From CAZSIA01 sp045126355 (GTDB taxonomy: Bacteria > Bacillota_I > Bacilli_A > Acholeplasmatales > Anaeroplasmataceae): DNA of 50,070 bases. This document shows, piece by piece, positions 1 to 8,464 of the stretch. The stretch lies in contig JBGVOE010000069.1 in NCBI GenBank assembly GCA_045126355.1, forward strand, positions 1 through 50,070, in the 5' to 3' direction. How positions within the stretch are numbered: position 1 is the stretch's first letter; the number at the start of each line of letters is the position of its first letter. The notes beneath the pieces are model-generated. The model ran no database searches and was not told the origin of the DNA. It saw nothing but the letters and a program-made list of their open reading frames with translations. A program made the translations under genes and the position numbers.

Positions 1-1434
1 ATACTGACTTGTATAATCAGTTTCAGCAGAATAAATATCTATTTTTCTTCCATCAATATAAAATTCATAAATTCCACTTTCTTTTATTCTGATAGGTAAA
101 TAATTTTTATCCCTAGAACTTGGTTCATCTGTATGTGTATTGCATGTTGAAAGTTTAATTTCTGTAGTATTACTATCCACTTCTACTAAACCAGTAAGAT
201 ATTTTAATGCATCTTCTTTATTATCTTCTAAAGCAAAACTATCTTTTCCAGCAACATAAATAGTTGGCTGTGCTTTATTAAGATTGCTAATTTTAAAACC
301 GTAAACAATTGTATTATCATAATATTCATTTGGATATAATGCATTATCATAATGCAATTCAACTTCAAATAAGAAACTTTCATCAACAAGCAAAAATGAA
401 TATTTAACTACAAATTTATCCCAATTTGACGTAATGTTATAGTTTTGCAAGTGTGATTTAAAATATTCTGAAATATTATCATTAGACATTTTATCTAAAG
501 TGATATATCCATAATATTCAGCATCATTTTTTACATATATTGCATTTTCATCAAATAATCCTTCAAAACTTGGTGAAGCTTCAATTATAAATGTATCAGG
601 ACTCATATCTTCTTCTATGTTTTCTTCTACTAATCCAAATTGGTTTTTATACTGACGATACACAGAATCATTTTTAACATAGTAATTATATAAACTCGTA
701 GAATAAATTTTGTTTTGAATATCTACAGAATAACCATTATTACCTAAGTTTACTTTATTAGTTGCATCTCTACCAGTTCCATAAATAGATTTAAACTCAT
801 AATAAGAAGTTGGTGTATATTTATAACTATTTGCATTATTAAATTTATTTTTATAATTATTAATAACTATTTCTAATTCGTTTTTTACTAAATTTGAATC
901 TTCAGGTGTTTGATTTTGCAATGCATTTTCATATTCATTTAATTCATATATATCTTTACCAGGCATTACATATCCTGTAACACTTGTTATTGTAATATTA
1001 TTTGAACCACTAACAACATTATAACTATAATCATTTTCTTTGGTAATGGTAAATGATTTATTAGTTATTCCATTATTAAGTGTTATAGTTTGTTCGCTAG
1101 AATTAACAGGATCTCCTATATTTGAATATCCAATAGATATTTTACAATTTAATTGAAATTTTAATTCTACAGTAACTTTACTAAAATTAGTTTTTGGAAT
1201 AAATGTGACATATGAAACAGCTTTAGTTTGTTTTAAATATTGCCCATCATCTTCAAAATAATTTTCTGATATATCAGTTGTAACTTTTACGTTAAAATAG
1301 TCATTAAAATTACCAACTTTTATTTCTTCTGCACCATCAGGATAATCATTACCTCCTGTACTAGGCTGATTATCATTGCATCCAACAAGTATTAACATAG
1401 TAATAACACACATAAATAAAAATATCTTTTTCAT
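1..1434 (-). CDS. Putative surface lipoprotein, C-terminus cut by window edge
   Basis: The reading frame opens with ATG at 1434 and stays open to base 1, so at least 478 residues are present and the C-terminus lies outside the window. The N-terminus MKKIFLFMCVITMLILVGCN is a lipoprotein signal peptide ending in a lipobox (LVGC), so the mature protein should be lipid-anchored on the outer face of the membrane. The rest is polar, rich in Asn, Tyr, Ser and Thr, and beta-like; I recognise no domain. It lies just downstream of another lipoprotein gene (1542-2471) on the same strand, about 100 bp away, and the two may be functionally related. Function unknown. Confidence 0.75.
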   Translation of the reverse strand, partial: MKKIFLFMCVITMLILVGCNDNQPSTGGNDYPDGAEEIKVGNFNDYFNVKVTTDISENYFEDDGQYLKQTKAVSYVTFIPKTNFSKVTVELKFQLNCKISIGYSNIGDPVNSSEQTITLNNGITNKSFTITKENDYSYNVVSGSNNITITSVTGYVMPGKDIYELNEYENALQNQTPEDSNLVKNELEIVINNYKNKFNNANSYKYTPTSYYEFKSIYGTGRDATNKVNLGNNGYSVDIQNKIYSTSLYNYYVKNDSVYRQYKNQFGLVEENIEEDMSPDTFIIEASPSFEGLFDENAIYVKNDAEYYGYITLDKMSNDNISEYFKSHLQNYNITSNWDKFVVKYSFLLVDESFLFEVELHYDNALYPNEYYDNTIVYGFKISNLNKAQPTIYVAGKDSFALEDNKEDALKYLTGLVEVDSNTTEIKLSTCNTHTDEPSSRDKNYLPIRIKESGIYEFYIDGRKIDIYSAETDYTSQY

Positions 1435-1541
1435 ATATAGCTAGCCCCTTTTTAAAAATTCATATATTTAAAACATGGAAATTATATCATATTTCTTATA
1501 AGAAATAAACCTCTAGCAATTATATACTAAAGGTTATATGA

Positions 1542-2471
1542 TTAATAAACATTATGAGCCCAATCGATTCTATATACAGTAAATCTAGAAGGCTCAGTTT
1601 CTTCATAATCATTAAGATCAAATGTTGGAAGTGGAATATCAATGTTATATTGATATGTTTGGTACCAATATTCACCATTATAAAAATCTAGCTTATTTTC
1701 TGTTAATAAACCATTAGTATATACTACTAAATCTTTAACTGATAAATTGTATTCAATAACTTCAGAATCAACTGCAAATGTACTATAAAATGAGAATTCG
1801 CTAGTATCTTTATTATTTTTAATTAATAATGTTTCTGCATCAGAAATATATTCTGTAAATTTTTCTAAGTTTGGTGTTGGCGTGTAATTAGTTGGCGAAG
1901 TAAAGTAATAATTACTTCTAAGTGAAGTTAGATAATCATCTTTTGATAATCCTATTTCTACATTTTCAATAAATACTTCACCTAGAATTTCTTCAATAAG
2001 TCCACTATATTCATAATCTTTAACATATAAATAATCAACATCACAAATAAAATATTTTTTATAAGCAACTCTTTTATCTATCATATATGTTCTAAAGAAA
2101 TGTAGTTTTTCATCTTTTACATAAGCATCTAATACTTCAGTTAATGTTGAATCCGAAGTCTTGTTTTCAAAGTAATTTTCATAATGATAATGATAATTTT
2201 CTTTGTTAAATGTGATTATAGTAGTTGTATATTTTTCTTCATCTCTTTCTTTTGATTTATTATATTCGATTTTTTTATGTTCTTCTTTATAATAAACTGT
2301 ATTGAAAGAAGGATTTTCATCAATTTCTTTTTGGAAATTTTCTAGCATTTTTCCATATTGTGTATAAGCTTGTTCAATTGTTAAATCTTCACCTTGTGGT
2401 AATTCATCAGTAACGTTATTACAGCTTGTTAATGTTAATATTAGTAATAATAAAAGTAATATTTTTTTCAT
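1542..2471 (-). CDS. Putative lipoprotein, 309 aa, function unknown
   Basis: The start region MKKILLLLLLILTLTSCNN is a lipoprotein signal peptide with lipobox LTSC, so the mature protein begins at Cys17 and is anchored outside the membrane. The remainder is acidic and Tyr/Asn-rich without a domain I recognise. An SD-like GGAGG sits upstream of the ATG in the 4-bp gap to the XRE gene at 2476-3093. That regulator is read first, so the two genes form a tight operon. The membrane-anchored regulator may control the lipoproteins, but this is inference from position only. Confidence 0.8.
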   Translation of the reverse strand: MKKILLLLLLILTLTSCNNVTDELPQGEDLTIEQAYTQYGKMLENFQKEIDENPSFNTVYYKEEHKKIEYNKSKERDEEKYTTTIITFNKENYHYHYENYFENKTSDSTLTEVLDAYVKDEKLHFFRTYMIDKRVAYKKYFICDVDYLYVKDYEYSGLIEEILGEVFIENVEIGLSKDDYLTSLRSNYYFTSPTNYTPTPNLEKFTEYISDAETLLIKNNKDTSEFSFYSTFAVDSEVIEYNLSVKDLVVYTNGLLTENKLDFYNGEYWYQTYQYNIDIPLPTFDLNDYEETEPSRFTVYRIDWAHNVY

Positions 2472-2475
2472 GTGG

Positions 2476-3093
2476 TTAAACCTCCAATAATAAATAATCT
2501 TCTAACCAATAAGACAACATAAATCTACCTGATAAAAATGCTAATACTGCACAGATAAGCGCTAATATTAGTAATAGTATAAATACAATTTTGATTGTTT
2601 TATAATGTTTACTATTTCTAAATACGTATAGTAATACTGATGATGTAATAAAGATAGTATTTACTATTAATGATATTATCCAAAATGGATTTCCTTCCAT
2701 TTCTGATAAGCTATAGGTAATATAAATATAGCCTTTATCATCCAGCATCCCTAAGATATCTATACAATAAGTTCCGTATATCTTAAAGAAATAAAGTAAT
2801 GAAATAAAACAGGTTACTAAGATTGAAGTAATAGTTATTATACCTATTGTTAAATCATTTAGTCTATCATTTGTTTTAATTGCTAGGGTTGTAGTTTCTT
2901 TATTATCAAATAATTCTTCTACAGTAATATCAAAGTATTTAGCAATTAATTCTAATGATGCACTATTAGGAAATCTTATTCCATTTTCCCATTTTGCATA
3001 TGTAGAACGGCTTGTCATTAGTTCTTTAGCTATAGCTTCTTGGGAGATATTTTTATTTAGTCTTAATTGTTTTAATTTATCTTTAAATTCCAT
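2476..3093 (-). CDS. XRE-family regulator fused to a three-helix membrane domain
   Basis: Residues 5-60 form a helix-turn-helix of the XRE/Cro type (QLRLNKNISQEAIAKELMTS, then WENGIRFPN). After a short linker there are about three hydrophobic segments (roughly residues 80-110, 135-160, 168-190). Such proteins combine a DNA-binding head with a membrane tail and are common near cell-envelope genes in Bacillota. The gene is directly upstream of, and 4 bp from, the lipoprotein gene at 1542-2471, and has an SD (GGAGAG) before the ATG. Its targets are not visible in the sequence. It probably belongs to the host rather than to the integrated element that starts beyond 3280. Confidence 0.8.
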   Translation of the reverse strand: MEFKDKLKQLRLNKNISQEAIAKELMTSRSTYAKWENGIRFPNSASLELIAKYFDITVEELFDNKETTTLAIKTNDRLNDLTIGIITITSILVTCFISLLYFFKIYGTYCIDILGMLDDKGYIYITYSLSEMEGNPFWIISLIVNTIFITSSVLLYVFRNSKHYKTIKIVFILLLILALICAVLAFLSGRFMLSYWLEDYLLLEV

Positions 3094-3283
3094 AAAGGTA
3101 TCTCTCCTTTGTATTTATATTAACATAAATACACTTTTTTTGATTGTTCCTTTTTGTTCCTTTTTGATTTTTATTGAATAAATAGGTTATTTTCTAATAA
3201 AAGTATACCACATTTATAATCGAAAATAAATGGCATGCTACGCATCTTCTTTGAAACCCGAAAGAAGCAACGTGTGGAGCAAA
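3094..3283. other. Non-coding stretch, probable left flank of the integrated element
   Basis: No gene is seen. Around 3244-3265 lies an imperfect hairpin with arms CTTCTTT and AAAGAAG. The end of the serine recombinase gene plus its terminator borders this stretch on the right. Large serine recombinase genes usually sit next to one attachment site, so the left attachment site is likely here, but no duplicated core could be proven by eye. Confidence 0.3.
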
Positions 3284-3315
3284 CAAAAAAATGCAATATC
3301 TTTATTGATATTACA
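3284..3315 (-). terminator. Rho-independent terminator of the serine recombinase gene
   Basis: On the minus strand the stem TGTAATATC / GATATTGCA (9 pairs including one G-U) has a six-base loop and is followed by a run of seven T. It lies about 50 bp after the stop codon at 3364. Confidence 0.75.
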
Positions 3316-3363
3316 CTTTTTCGTTTACTATTAAGATTTGGGGTTGTTGGTTAACTGTAGTGT

Positions 3364-5130
3364 TTACTTGGTCTTAATCGCAACTCTTATTGGGAATGAT
3401 TCACAACGAACTCTAGTGCGATATCTAAATTCATTTAACTCATATACCCAGAAGTCATATTGACAATCTAGTGAGGCTATTACAACATAGTTTTCACTAT
3501 TTTTAACTTCTAAATCATTTTTATCTAAATCAAATACATAAGTAACTAATTGTGGGTTCTTATTTCCTTCTTCATCTATCCCACCAACAATTATTCTATC
3601 TATCATTGTGTTAAAGACTTCTGGATCAAAGGTCAAGATAGTATCACTTTCTAATATCTTCTCTTTTATTTGAGTTAGTTTTTCTTTTAATCTCTTTTCA
3701 TTAGATGCCATATTTTCTATTTGTTGAATTTCATTTTCTTTGGCAATAATCTTTTGAGCTAATTCACTTGATTTAACGGTATAGTCATCTTTTGTTATTG
3801 TACCTTCTAACATTAAATCTACTAATTTCTTTTGTTTGTCGCGTAAGTTAGAGATGCTTCTTTGAACATTAATAATTCTTGTTCTAGGATCAGTTGTTGA
3901 CAATGTTTCTTCAGTTGTAGCCATAAAGCTATCTATTACATTAACATCAGTTCCAACCAATACTTTTAAAGCATTAACAAATCCTGCTTGTAAAGCCCCT
4001 TCATCCATTGTTCTACTATCTTTACAATATTGAACTCCTTCTTTAGTTTGAGTTTTACATTTCCATACTGCTTTAAATTCAGTTGATGTTTTTTGATGAC
4101 TTCTTCTATGATATCCTTTACCACAAAAGCCACACTTAACTTTAAATGACATACAGTATTTACCATGGAAATCTCTTACTGCATCTGGGTTTTCTCTTCT
4201 TTTAATTTGAGAACGTTTAGTTAAGTATTCATTAGCTTTATCCCACATTTCTCTAGTCACAATTGGTTCGTGATGGTTTTCAAATTGATATACATCCACT
4301 ACACCGTTATTATCTACACGTTTTTTACTTATTGGATCAACTGTATATGTTTTTCCAAATATAGCATCACCATAATACTTTTCATTTCTTATGATACCTG
4401 TGATTGTTGTAGTACTCCATAAATCAGAACCACGTTTACTTTTAATTCCCATCGCACGTAATTCTTTTACGATTGATGAAGCTCCATAGCCTGATGAATA
4501 TCGTTCAAAGATAAATTTTATAATTTTAGCTTCTTCTGGATTAACTGATATTGATTTTGTTTTAGGATCATAATCATATCCATAACATCCATTAAAACCA
4601 ACCATTTCACCTCTTTGAAGTTTCATTCTAAGTCCTGCTTTAACGTGTTCTGATACATTTTGCACCTCTTGTTGAGCAACTGATGATAGAATTGTCAATA
4701 ATAATTCTCCATCCATTGTTAGAGTGTTGATGTTTTCTTCTTCAAAGAATACCGCCACTCTCTTTTCTTTTAATTTACGTACATAGTTTAAAGTATCCAC
4801 TGTATTACGGGCAAATCTTGAAATTGATTTTGTCATAATAATGTCAATCTTACCATCGTACGCATCATTAATCATTTTTTGGAATCCTACTCTGACATCA
4901 ACCTTAGTACCAGTAATTGCTTCATCAGCATATAAATCTACCAAGGTCCATTCAGGGTTAGATTCTATTTTTTCTTTATAGTAAGCTTTTTGTGATGCGA
5001 AACTATTTAACTGTTCATCTCCATCAGTTGATACACGGCAGTATGCTGCCACTCGTACTTTACGTTGCTCATTATTTATTAAGTTTTTTTGCTGATTACC
5101 TTTAATTACTCTTACTATTGGTTGTTGCAT
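3364..5130 (-). CDS. Large serine recombinase (integrase/excisionase) of the mobile element
   Basis: A 588-aa large serine recombinase of the phage/TndX type. Residues 25-175 are the resolvase catalytic domain; the nucleophile is Ser34 in AAYCRVSTDG, and RFARNTVDTL marks the second catalytic arginine region. A recombinase domain follows at about 190-300. A zinc ribbon (CGFCGKGYHRR, then further Cys near 365-380) and a coiled coil at about 420-490 complete the usual order and length. These enzymes integrate and excise DNA circles at short attachment sites. It is the last gene of the operon protease - small ORF - recombinase, read from the repressor-controlled promoter at 5911-5939, so excision is probably derepressed together with the protease. 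It is intact, so the element may still be mobile. Confidence 0.93.
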   Translation of the reverse strand: MQQPIVRVIKGNQQKNLINNEQRKVRVAAYCRVSTDGDEQLNSFASQKAYYKEKIESNPEWTLVDLYADEAITGTKVDVRVGFQKMINDAYDGKIDIIMTKSISRFARNTVDTLNYVRKLKEKRVAVFFEEENINTLTMDGELLLTILSSVAQQEVQNVSEHVKAGLRMKLQRGEMVGFNGCYGYDYDPKTKSISVNPEEAKIIKFIFERYSSGYGASSIVKELRAMGIKSKRGSDLWSTTTITGIIRNEKYYGDAIFGKTYTVDPISKKRVDNNGVVDVYQFENHHEPIVTREMWDKANEYLTKRSQIKRRENPDAVRDFHGKYCMSFKVKCGFCGKGYHRRSHQKTSTEFKAVWKCKTQTKEGVQYCKDSRTMDEGALQAGFVNALKVLVGTDVNVIDSFMATTEETLSTTDPRTRIINVQRSISNLRDKQKKLVDLMLEGTITKDDYTVKSSELAQKIIAKENEIQQIENMASNEKRLKEKLTQIKEKILESDTILTFDPEVFNTMIDRIIVGGIDEEGNKNPQLVTYVFDLDKNDLEVKNSENYVVIASLDCQYDFWVYELNEFRYRTRVRCESFPIRVAIKTK

Positions 5131-5144
5131 TTAAATCTTCCCTT

Positions 5145-5282
5145 CTATTCGTATTTCTTTTTAATTGCTCTTATTAATCCGACATATTCGTCATATTCGA
5201 TTAATTTATTTCTTAATAGTTCGCCTGCATAATATAATTCCATAGCAAGCTTACATGCTTTTTTATTTACTTTAATTTCCAT
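5145..5282 (-). CDS. Small 45-aa protein between protease and recombinase
   Basis: ATG at 5282, stop TAG at 5145-5147, preceded by a near-perfect SD (AGGAGGAAC, 2-5 bases from the start). The product begins MEIKVNKKACKLAMELYYAG and ends in a basic KKKYE tail; it should form two short helices. Length and placement next to a large serine recombinase resemble the short SHOCT-like or excision-accessory ORFs seen in Gram-positive elements. A role as recombination directionality factor is possible but only inferred from position. Confidence 0.6.
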   Translation of the reverse strand: MEIKVNKKACKLAMELYYAGELLRNKLIEYDEYVGLIRAIKKKYE

Positions 5283-5327
5283 TTGTTCCTCCTAGCTTGT
5301 ACGTTATACATACAAACTAGAAAGATT

Positions 5328-5870
5328 TTATATAAAGTATTTATTAATGTATCTGCTTAATATTTCATCATAGATATAATCTTGATGGTTAGTTTTAATA
5401 TTAAACCATTTATCCATAATATATTTAGTAAAAGCAAATGCATCTACTTCAACTGATAGTGCCATTTGTTCTTCATATGAAGTTGCTTTAGCACAATTAG
5501 TTTTAAAATCTTCTTTCCACTCTTCTAGTAAAGGAGCAGATGTGATGTTATGTATAACGCACATATATTGTTGATAATGTTTCATTTCATGTATTAAACA
5601 TTTAAGTGCTTCTACCTCATCACCTATTAGCTTACTTGATATTACTATATAAGCTTCTTTTGGATAATATCTTGAATCTTCTTCGATATCATCTACAATT
5701 ACTGGAATTGGTTCAACTCCTAAGTAATCTGCTAAGGCTAACTCAACTGGCCATAGCTTACCTAGAGCTTCTTCTTGATCCCATTTTTCTTCACCAAAGT
5801 ATTTGATGAATTCAATCTTTAATTCTTCGTCTGACATTTCTTTGAATTTGTCTATAATTTGTTTAGTCAT
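5328..5870 (-). CDS. ImmA-like zinc metalloprotease (HExxH), probable antirepressor
   Basis: A 180-aa soluble protein with a zinc-protease helix HEMKHYQQ near residue 97 and a downstream acidic helix EVDAFAF that could supply the third zinc ligand. The layout is like ImmA/IrrE/SprT-type small proteases. It is divergent from the XRE repressor at 6019-6345, with the operator cluster between them. In ICEBs1 and phi105 a protease of this kind (ImmA) cleaves the repressor ImmR and so induces the element; the arrangement here is the same in principle. The start ATG at 5870 has SD AGGAGG. It is the first gene of the operon that ends with the recombinase. Substrate not shown by sequence. Confidence 0.7.
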   Translation of the reverse strand: MTKQIIDKFKEMSDEELKIEFIKYFGEEKWDQEEALGKLWPVELALADYLGVEPIPVIVDDIEEDSRYYPKEAYIVISSKLIGDEVEALKCLIHEMKHYQQYMCVIHNITSAPLLEEWKEDFKTNCAKATSYEEQMALSVEVDAFAFTKYIMDKWFNIKTNHQDYIYDEILSRYINKYFI

Positions 5871-5883
5871 ATATACCTCCTTT

Positions 5884-6004
5884 GTTGCCTATAAGCAACT
5901 TACTAACTGTATTATAGTTCTTTATAGGCAACTTGTCAATAGTTTTTTGTTGCTTTTAAGCAATTTATATTTATTTTTTATTTCATTTGTTGTATAATAG
6001 CAAC
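5884..6004. promoter_or_regulatory. Four 16-bp operators in the divergent repressor/protease region
   Basis: Four copies of a palindrome with half-sites GTTGC/GCAAC are seen: 5884-5899 (GTTGCCTATAAGCAAC), 5917-5932 (GTTCTTTATAGGCAAC), 5949-5964 (GTTGCTTTTAAGCAAT) and 5989-6004 (GTTGTATAATAGCAAC). Spacings start to start are 33, 32 and 40 bp. The second fills exactly the spacer of the leftward promoter and the fourth covers the -10 box of the rightward promoter. They are the likely binding sites of the XRE protein at 6019-6345. Confidence 0.8.
5911..5939 (-). promoter_or_regulatory. Consensus sigma-A promoter for the protease-recombinase operon
   Basis: On the minus strand a perfect TTGACA (5934-5939) is separated by 17 bp from a perfect TATAAT (5911-5916). 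Operator 2 lies within the spacer and operator 1 just downstream of the start point. The promoter should be strong and tightly repressible. Confidence 0.85.
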
Positions 6005-6018
6005 AGCGAGGTGAAATT

Positions 6019-6345
6019 ATGGGCAAAGTATTTACTGACATAGACAATCATATATTAGATATAATTATTGATATGATAGATGTAAAACAAAAATGTACTA
6101 GAGCTGATCTTGCAGTTGCATGTAATGTTGCACGTTCAACTGTATCTGCTTGGTGTAAGAGAGAATCTGTACCTGAAGCAAATAAAATACCAGCAATTTG
6201 TAAAAAGTTTGATATTACACCTAATTTCATTTTCGGAATTAAAGATTTAAATGAGTTAAGTACTATTGATAGAGAGTATCTTGAAGCAATTCATAATAAT
6301 GAATCTTTACGTGATGTTGTAGAAAAGTTTGTTAAGAAGGATTAG
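6019..6345 (+). CDS. XRE-family repressor of the mobile element (ImmR/CI-like)
   Basis: 108 aa. Residues about 25-75 form an XRE helix-turn-helix (ADLAVACNVARSTVSAWCKR, with PEANKIPAICKKF after it). It is the only rightward gene of the element, with SD GAGGTG before the ATG. A -10 box TATAAT at 5993-5998 is covered by an operator, so it should repress itself as well as the leftward operon. It pairs with the divergent HExxH protease at 5328-5870, as ImmR pairs with ImmA. The stop codon lies in the loop of its own terminator. Confidence 0.85.
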   Translation: MGKVFTDIDNHILDIIIDMIDVKQKCTRADLAVACNVARSTVSAWCKRESVPEANKIPAICKKFDITPNFIFGIKDLNELSTIDREYLEAIHNNESLRDVVEKFVKKD

Positions 6346-6359
6346 TCCTTCTTTTTTTA
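6334..6359 (+). terminator. Terminator of the repressor gene, stop codon in the loop
   Basis: Perfect 8-bp stem AAGAAGGA / TCCTTCTT with loop TTAG, followed by seven T. The TAG stop of the repressor lies inside the loop. It sits between two convergent genes. Confidence 0.85.
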
Positions 6360-6362
6360 TTT

Positions 6363-8222
6363 TTAGTGATTGTAACCATAATTACCAAAGTAGTTCATTG
6401 TGTTTGCTTCTTTGATACCAGCTTCCACTAAAAAGCTAGATGGTTTTAATTTTGATATATTGCCATTTATAAAATGGACTATTGAACAATATAAATATAA
6501 TTGTTGTTTGGCTCTTGTCATTGCTACATAGCCTAATCTTCTTTCTTCTTCTAGGTCTGCTCCTACTTTATAGTAACCTGGAAGAATTCCTTCATTAAAT
6601 CCTATTACAAATACCACTTCAAATTCCAAGCCTTTACTTTTGTGGATTGTTAATAGTGAAACTGTATTATTAGGATTTGTTTTCATATTATCTAGAATCA
6701 TTTGATTAAATGAGTCTTCTAATTCTGATGGTTTTAAATCATGAATCATATCTCTTAATGCCATGATTCTAGCGTATTGCGGTTTTTGTTGATTTGATGT
6801 CTTTAGGTATTTATTAAAGTGTAAGACTTGTAATAATTCCATAAAGAAATCGGTTGGTGACATTTTATCTATTTGATCTTGTAGCATTAATAATTTAAAT
6901 CCTAGTTTTTGAAATTTAGGGTTTAATGCATATCCAGATGCAAATCTTATAATGTCTAATTTTTGATTATGATAATCTTCAATGAATGCTCCATACTCAT
7001 ATGCTTCTATACCAGCAACTGAGGTATACATATTTTCAAAAGCTATTTCATTTGTGGGATTAAATAATAATCTATATGTATAGATGATGGTTTTAATTTC
7101 CTTATATTCAAAGAATGGTTTACCACCAAATAATGTATAAGGTATTTCAAGATTATTAAGTTCTTTTTCTATTAAATAAGCTTGGTTATTGTTTCTATAC
7201 AAAACTGCAATATCCTGCGGTTTGATACCTTCTTTAATTAATTTCTTAATTGAATAGGCAACTGTCATTGCTTCTTCACTAGTTGATGGAAATTGTCTAA
7301 ATTCAACATGCTTTAGTGTTTCAATTTCAGAAAATAATTCTTTTCTAATTCTATTTGAATTAAAATCAATTAACTTATTTGCGTGTTTTAAGATATCTTG
7401 ATTACATCTATAATTTTGATTTAGAATTACTATTTCATCACAGTTGTTTTGATAGTCATTTAATATCTCAATATCTGATGACCTAAATGAATAAATTAAT
7501 TGATCACCATCACCCACAAGAAATAGGTTACCATCTTGTTCTGAAAGTAATTTAATTAATTCATATTGAATTTGATTCGTATCTTGAGCTTCATCTACTA
7601 ATACATATTTTGTTTGGACTAAATTTCTAAACATTTGGTCATCGCACAGTTTAATAAATAAAGGAATCATATCATCATAATCTATCATATTTGATGATAT
7701 TAAACGTTCTTGATATTCTTGATAAACTGTGTTTAAGATAAGATGGTCTTTGGCTTCTACATCTGTTACTTTAGCTTTGTTTTTAATTTGAGATATTGCC
7801 TTAACAAAGGGAATATTCGAGTAATCTTCTTCATATTTAGATAAGATATCTCTAATGATTTCTGATTTAGTACTATCTTCAACTAAGCCAGGTCTTTTTG
7901 TAAATCCTAGTTTATAAAAGAATTCTGGATTGCATACAAATGAATAACAGAAACTATGGAATGTTGATATGATTGGAGTTTCTACTCCATCAGCTTTTAT
8001 CATTTGTTCCAGTCGCCATTTCATTTCTCTTGCTGCTTTATTTGTAAATGTAAATGCACATATTTCATTAGGTGAGGCACCAATATCTAGTAAGTATTTT
8101 ATACGTGTTGTTAATACTTTTGTTTTACCAGAGCCTGCACCTGCCATTACTAATATTTTAGGTTTCAATGACGTTACAGCTTTATATTGATTTTCATTTA
8201 AGGTCTTAAGATAGTCTTGCAT
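6363..8222 (-). CDS. UvrD/Rep-like superfamily 1 DNA helicase carried by the element
   Basis: 619 aa with the motifs of UvrD/Rep/PcrA helicases: Walker A AGAGSGKT near residue 35, motif II DEAQDTNQIQ near 215, QNYRCN near 272, and motif VI YVAMTRAKQQLYL near 570. Such helicases unwind DNA 3'-5'; Rep or PcrA drives rolling-circle replication in Ff phages and pT181-like plasmids. It is somewhat shorter than host PcrA (about 720 aa). It is the last gene of the long leftward operon, following the rolling-circle initiator and a small protein whose 3' end overlaps its start by 25 bp. Inference: it supplies the element with its own replicative helicase. Confidence 0.9.
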   Translation of the reverse strand: MQDYLKTLNENQYKAVTSLKPKILVMAGAGSGKTKVLTTRIKYLLDIGASPNEICAFTFTNKAAREMKWRLEQMIKADGVETPIISTFHSFCYSFVCNPEFFYKLGFTKRPGLVEDSTKSEIIRDILSKYEEDYSNIPFVKAISQIKNKAKVTDVEAKDHLILNTVYQEYQERLISSNMIDYDDMIPLFIKLCDDQMFRNLVQTKYVLVDEAQDTNQIQYELIKLLSEQDGNLFLVGDGDQLIYSFRSSDIEILNDYQNNCDEIVILNQNYRCNQDILKHANKLIDFNSNRIRKELFSEIETLKHVEFRQFPSTSEEAMTVAYSIKKLIKEGIKPQDIAVLYRNNNQAYLIEKELNNLEIPYTLFGGKPFFEYKEIKTIIYTYRLLFNPTNEIAFENMYTSVAGIEAYEYGAFIEDYHNQKLDIIRFASGYALNPKFQKLGFKLLMLQDQIDKMSPTDFFMELLQVLHFNKYLKTSNQQKPQYARIMALRDMIHDLKPSELEDSFNQMILDNMKTNPNNTVSLLTIHKSKGLEFEVVFVIGFNEGILPGYYKVGADLEEERRLGYVAMTRAKQQLYLYCSIVHFINGNISKLKPSSFLVEAGIKEANTMNYFGNYGYNH

Positions 8223-8464
8223 AATTCAACCTCAGCATACTGTACTATTTCTTCTAAAATATTAATTTCTTCTTTTTCCTTAAATACTTTACATAATCTT
8301 TCAAGTAACATTCCTACATGAATGTTTTTATTTAAGTAGAAATCTATTTTACCTGGATTATCTAGTAAATAAGATACTAATACTCTTGGTATTTGTGGCA
8401 AGATATTATTGTCGTATTTACAATAGATTGCCATATATATAAAGTGTCTATCTCTATTAAACAT
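8198..8464 (-). CDS. Unknown 88-aa protein between rep and helicase
   Basis: Starts with ATG whose first base is the last base of the rep stop codon (TAATG), and its 3' end overlaps the helicase start by 25 bp, so it is translationally coupled to both. The sequence is helical and carries an acidic C-terminal half (EKEEINILEEIVQYAEVELC). No family recognised. Its position suggests a replication accessory protein. Confidence 0.7.
   Translation of the reverse strand: MFNRDRHFIYMAIYCKYDNNILPQIPRVLVSYLLDNPGKIDFYLNKNIHVGMLLERLCKVFKEKEEINILEEIVQYAEVELCKTILRP

Noticed and set aside
2476..3093. XRE-membrane protein as part of the phage-like element
   Set aside because: It is co-directional with and 4 bp from a host-like lipoprotein gene and lies beyond the recombinase gene and its terminator.
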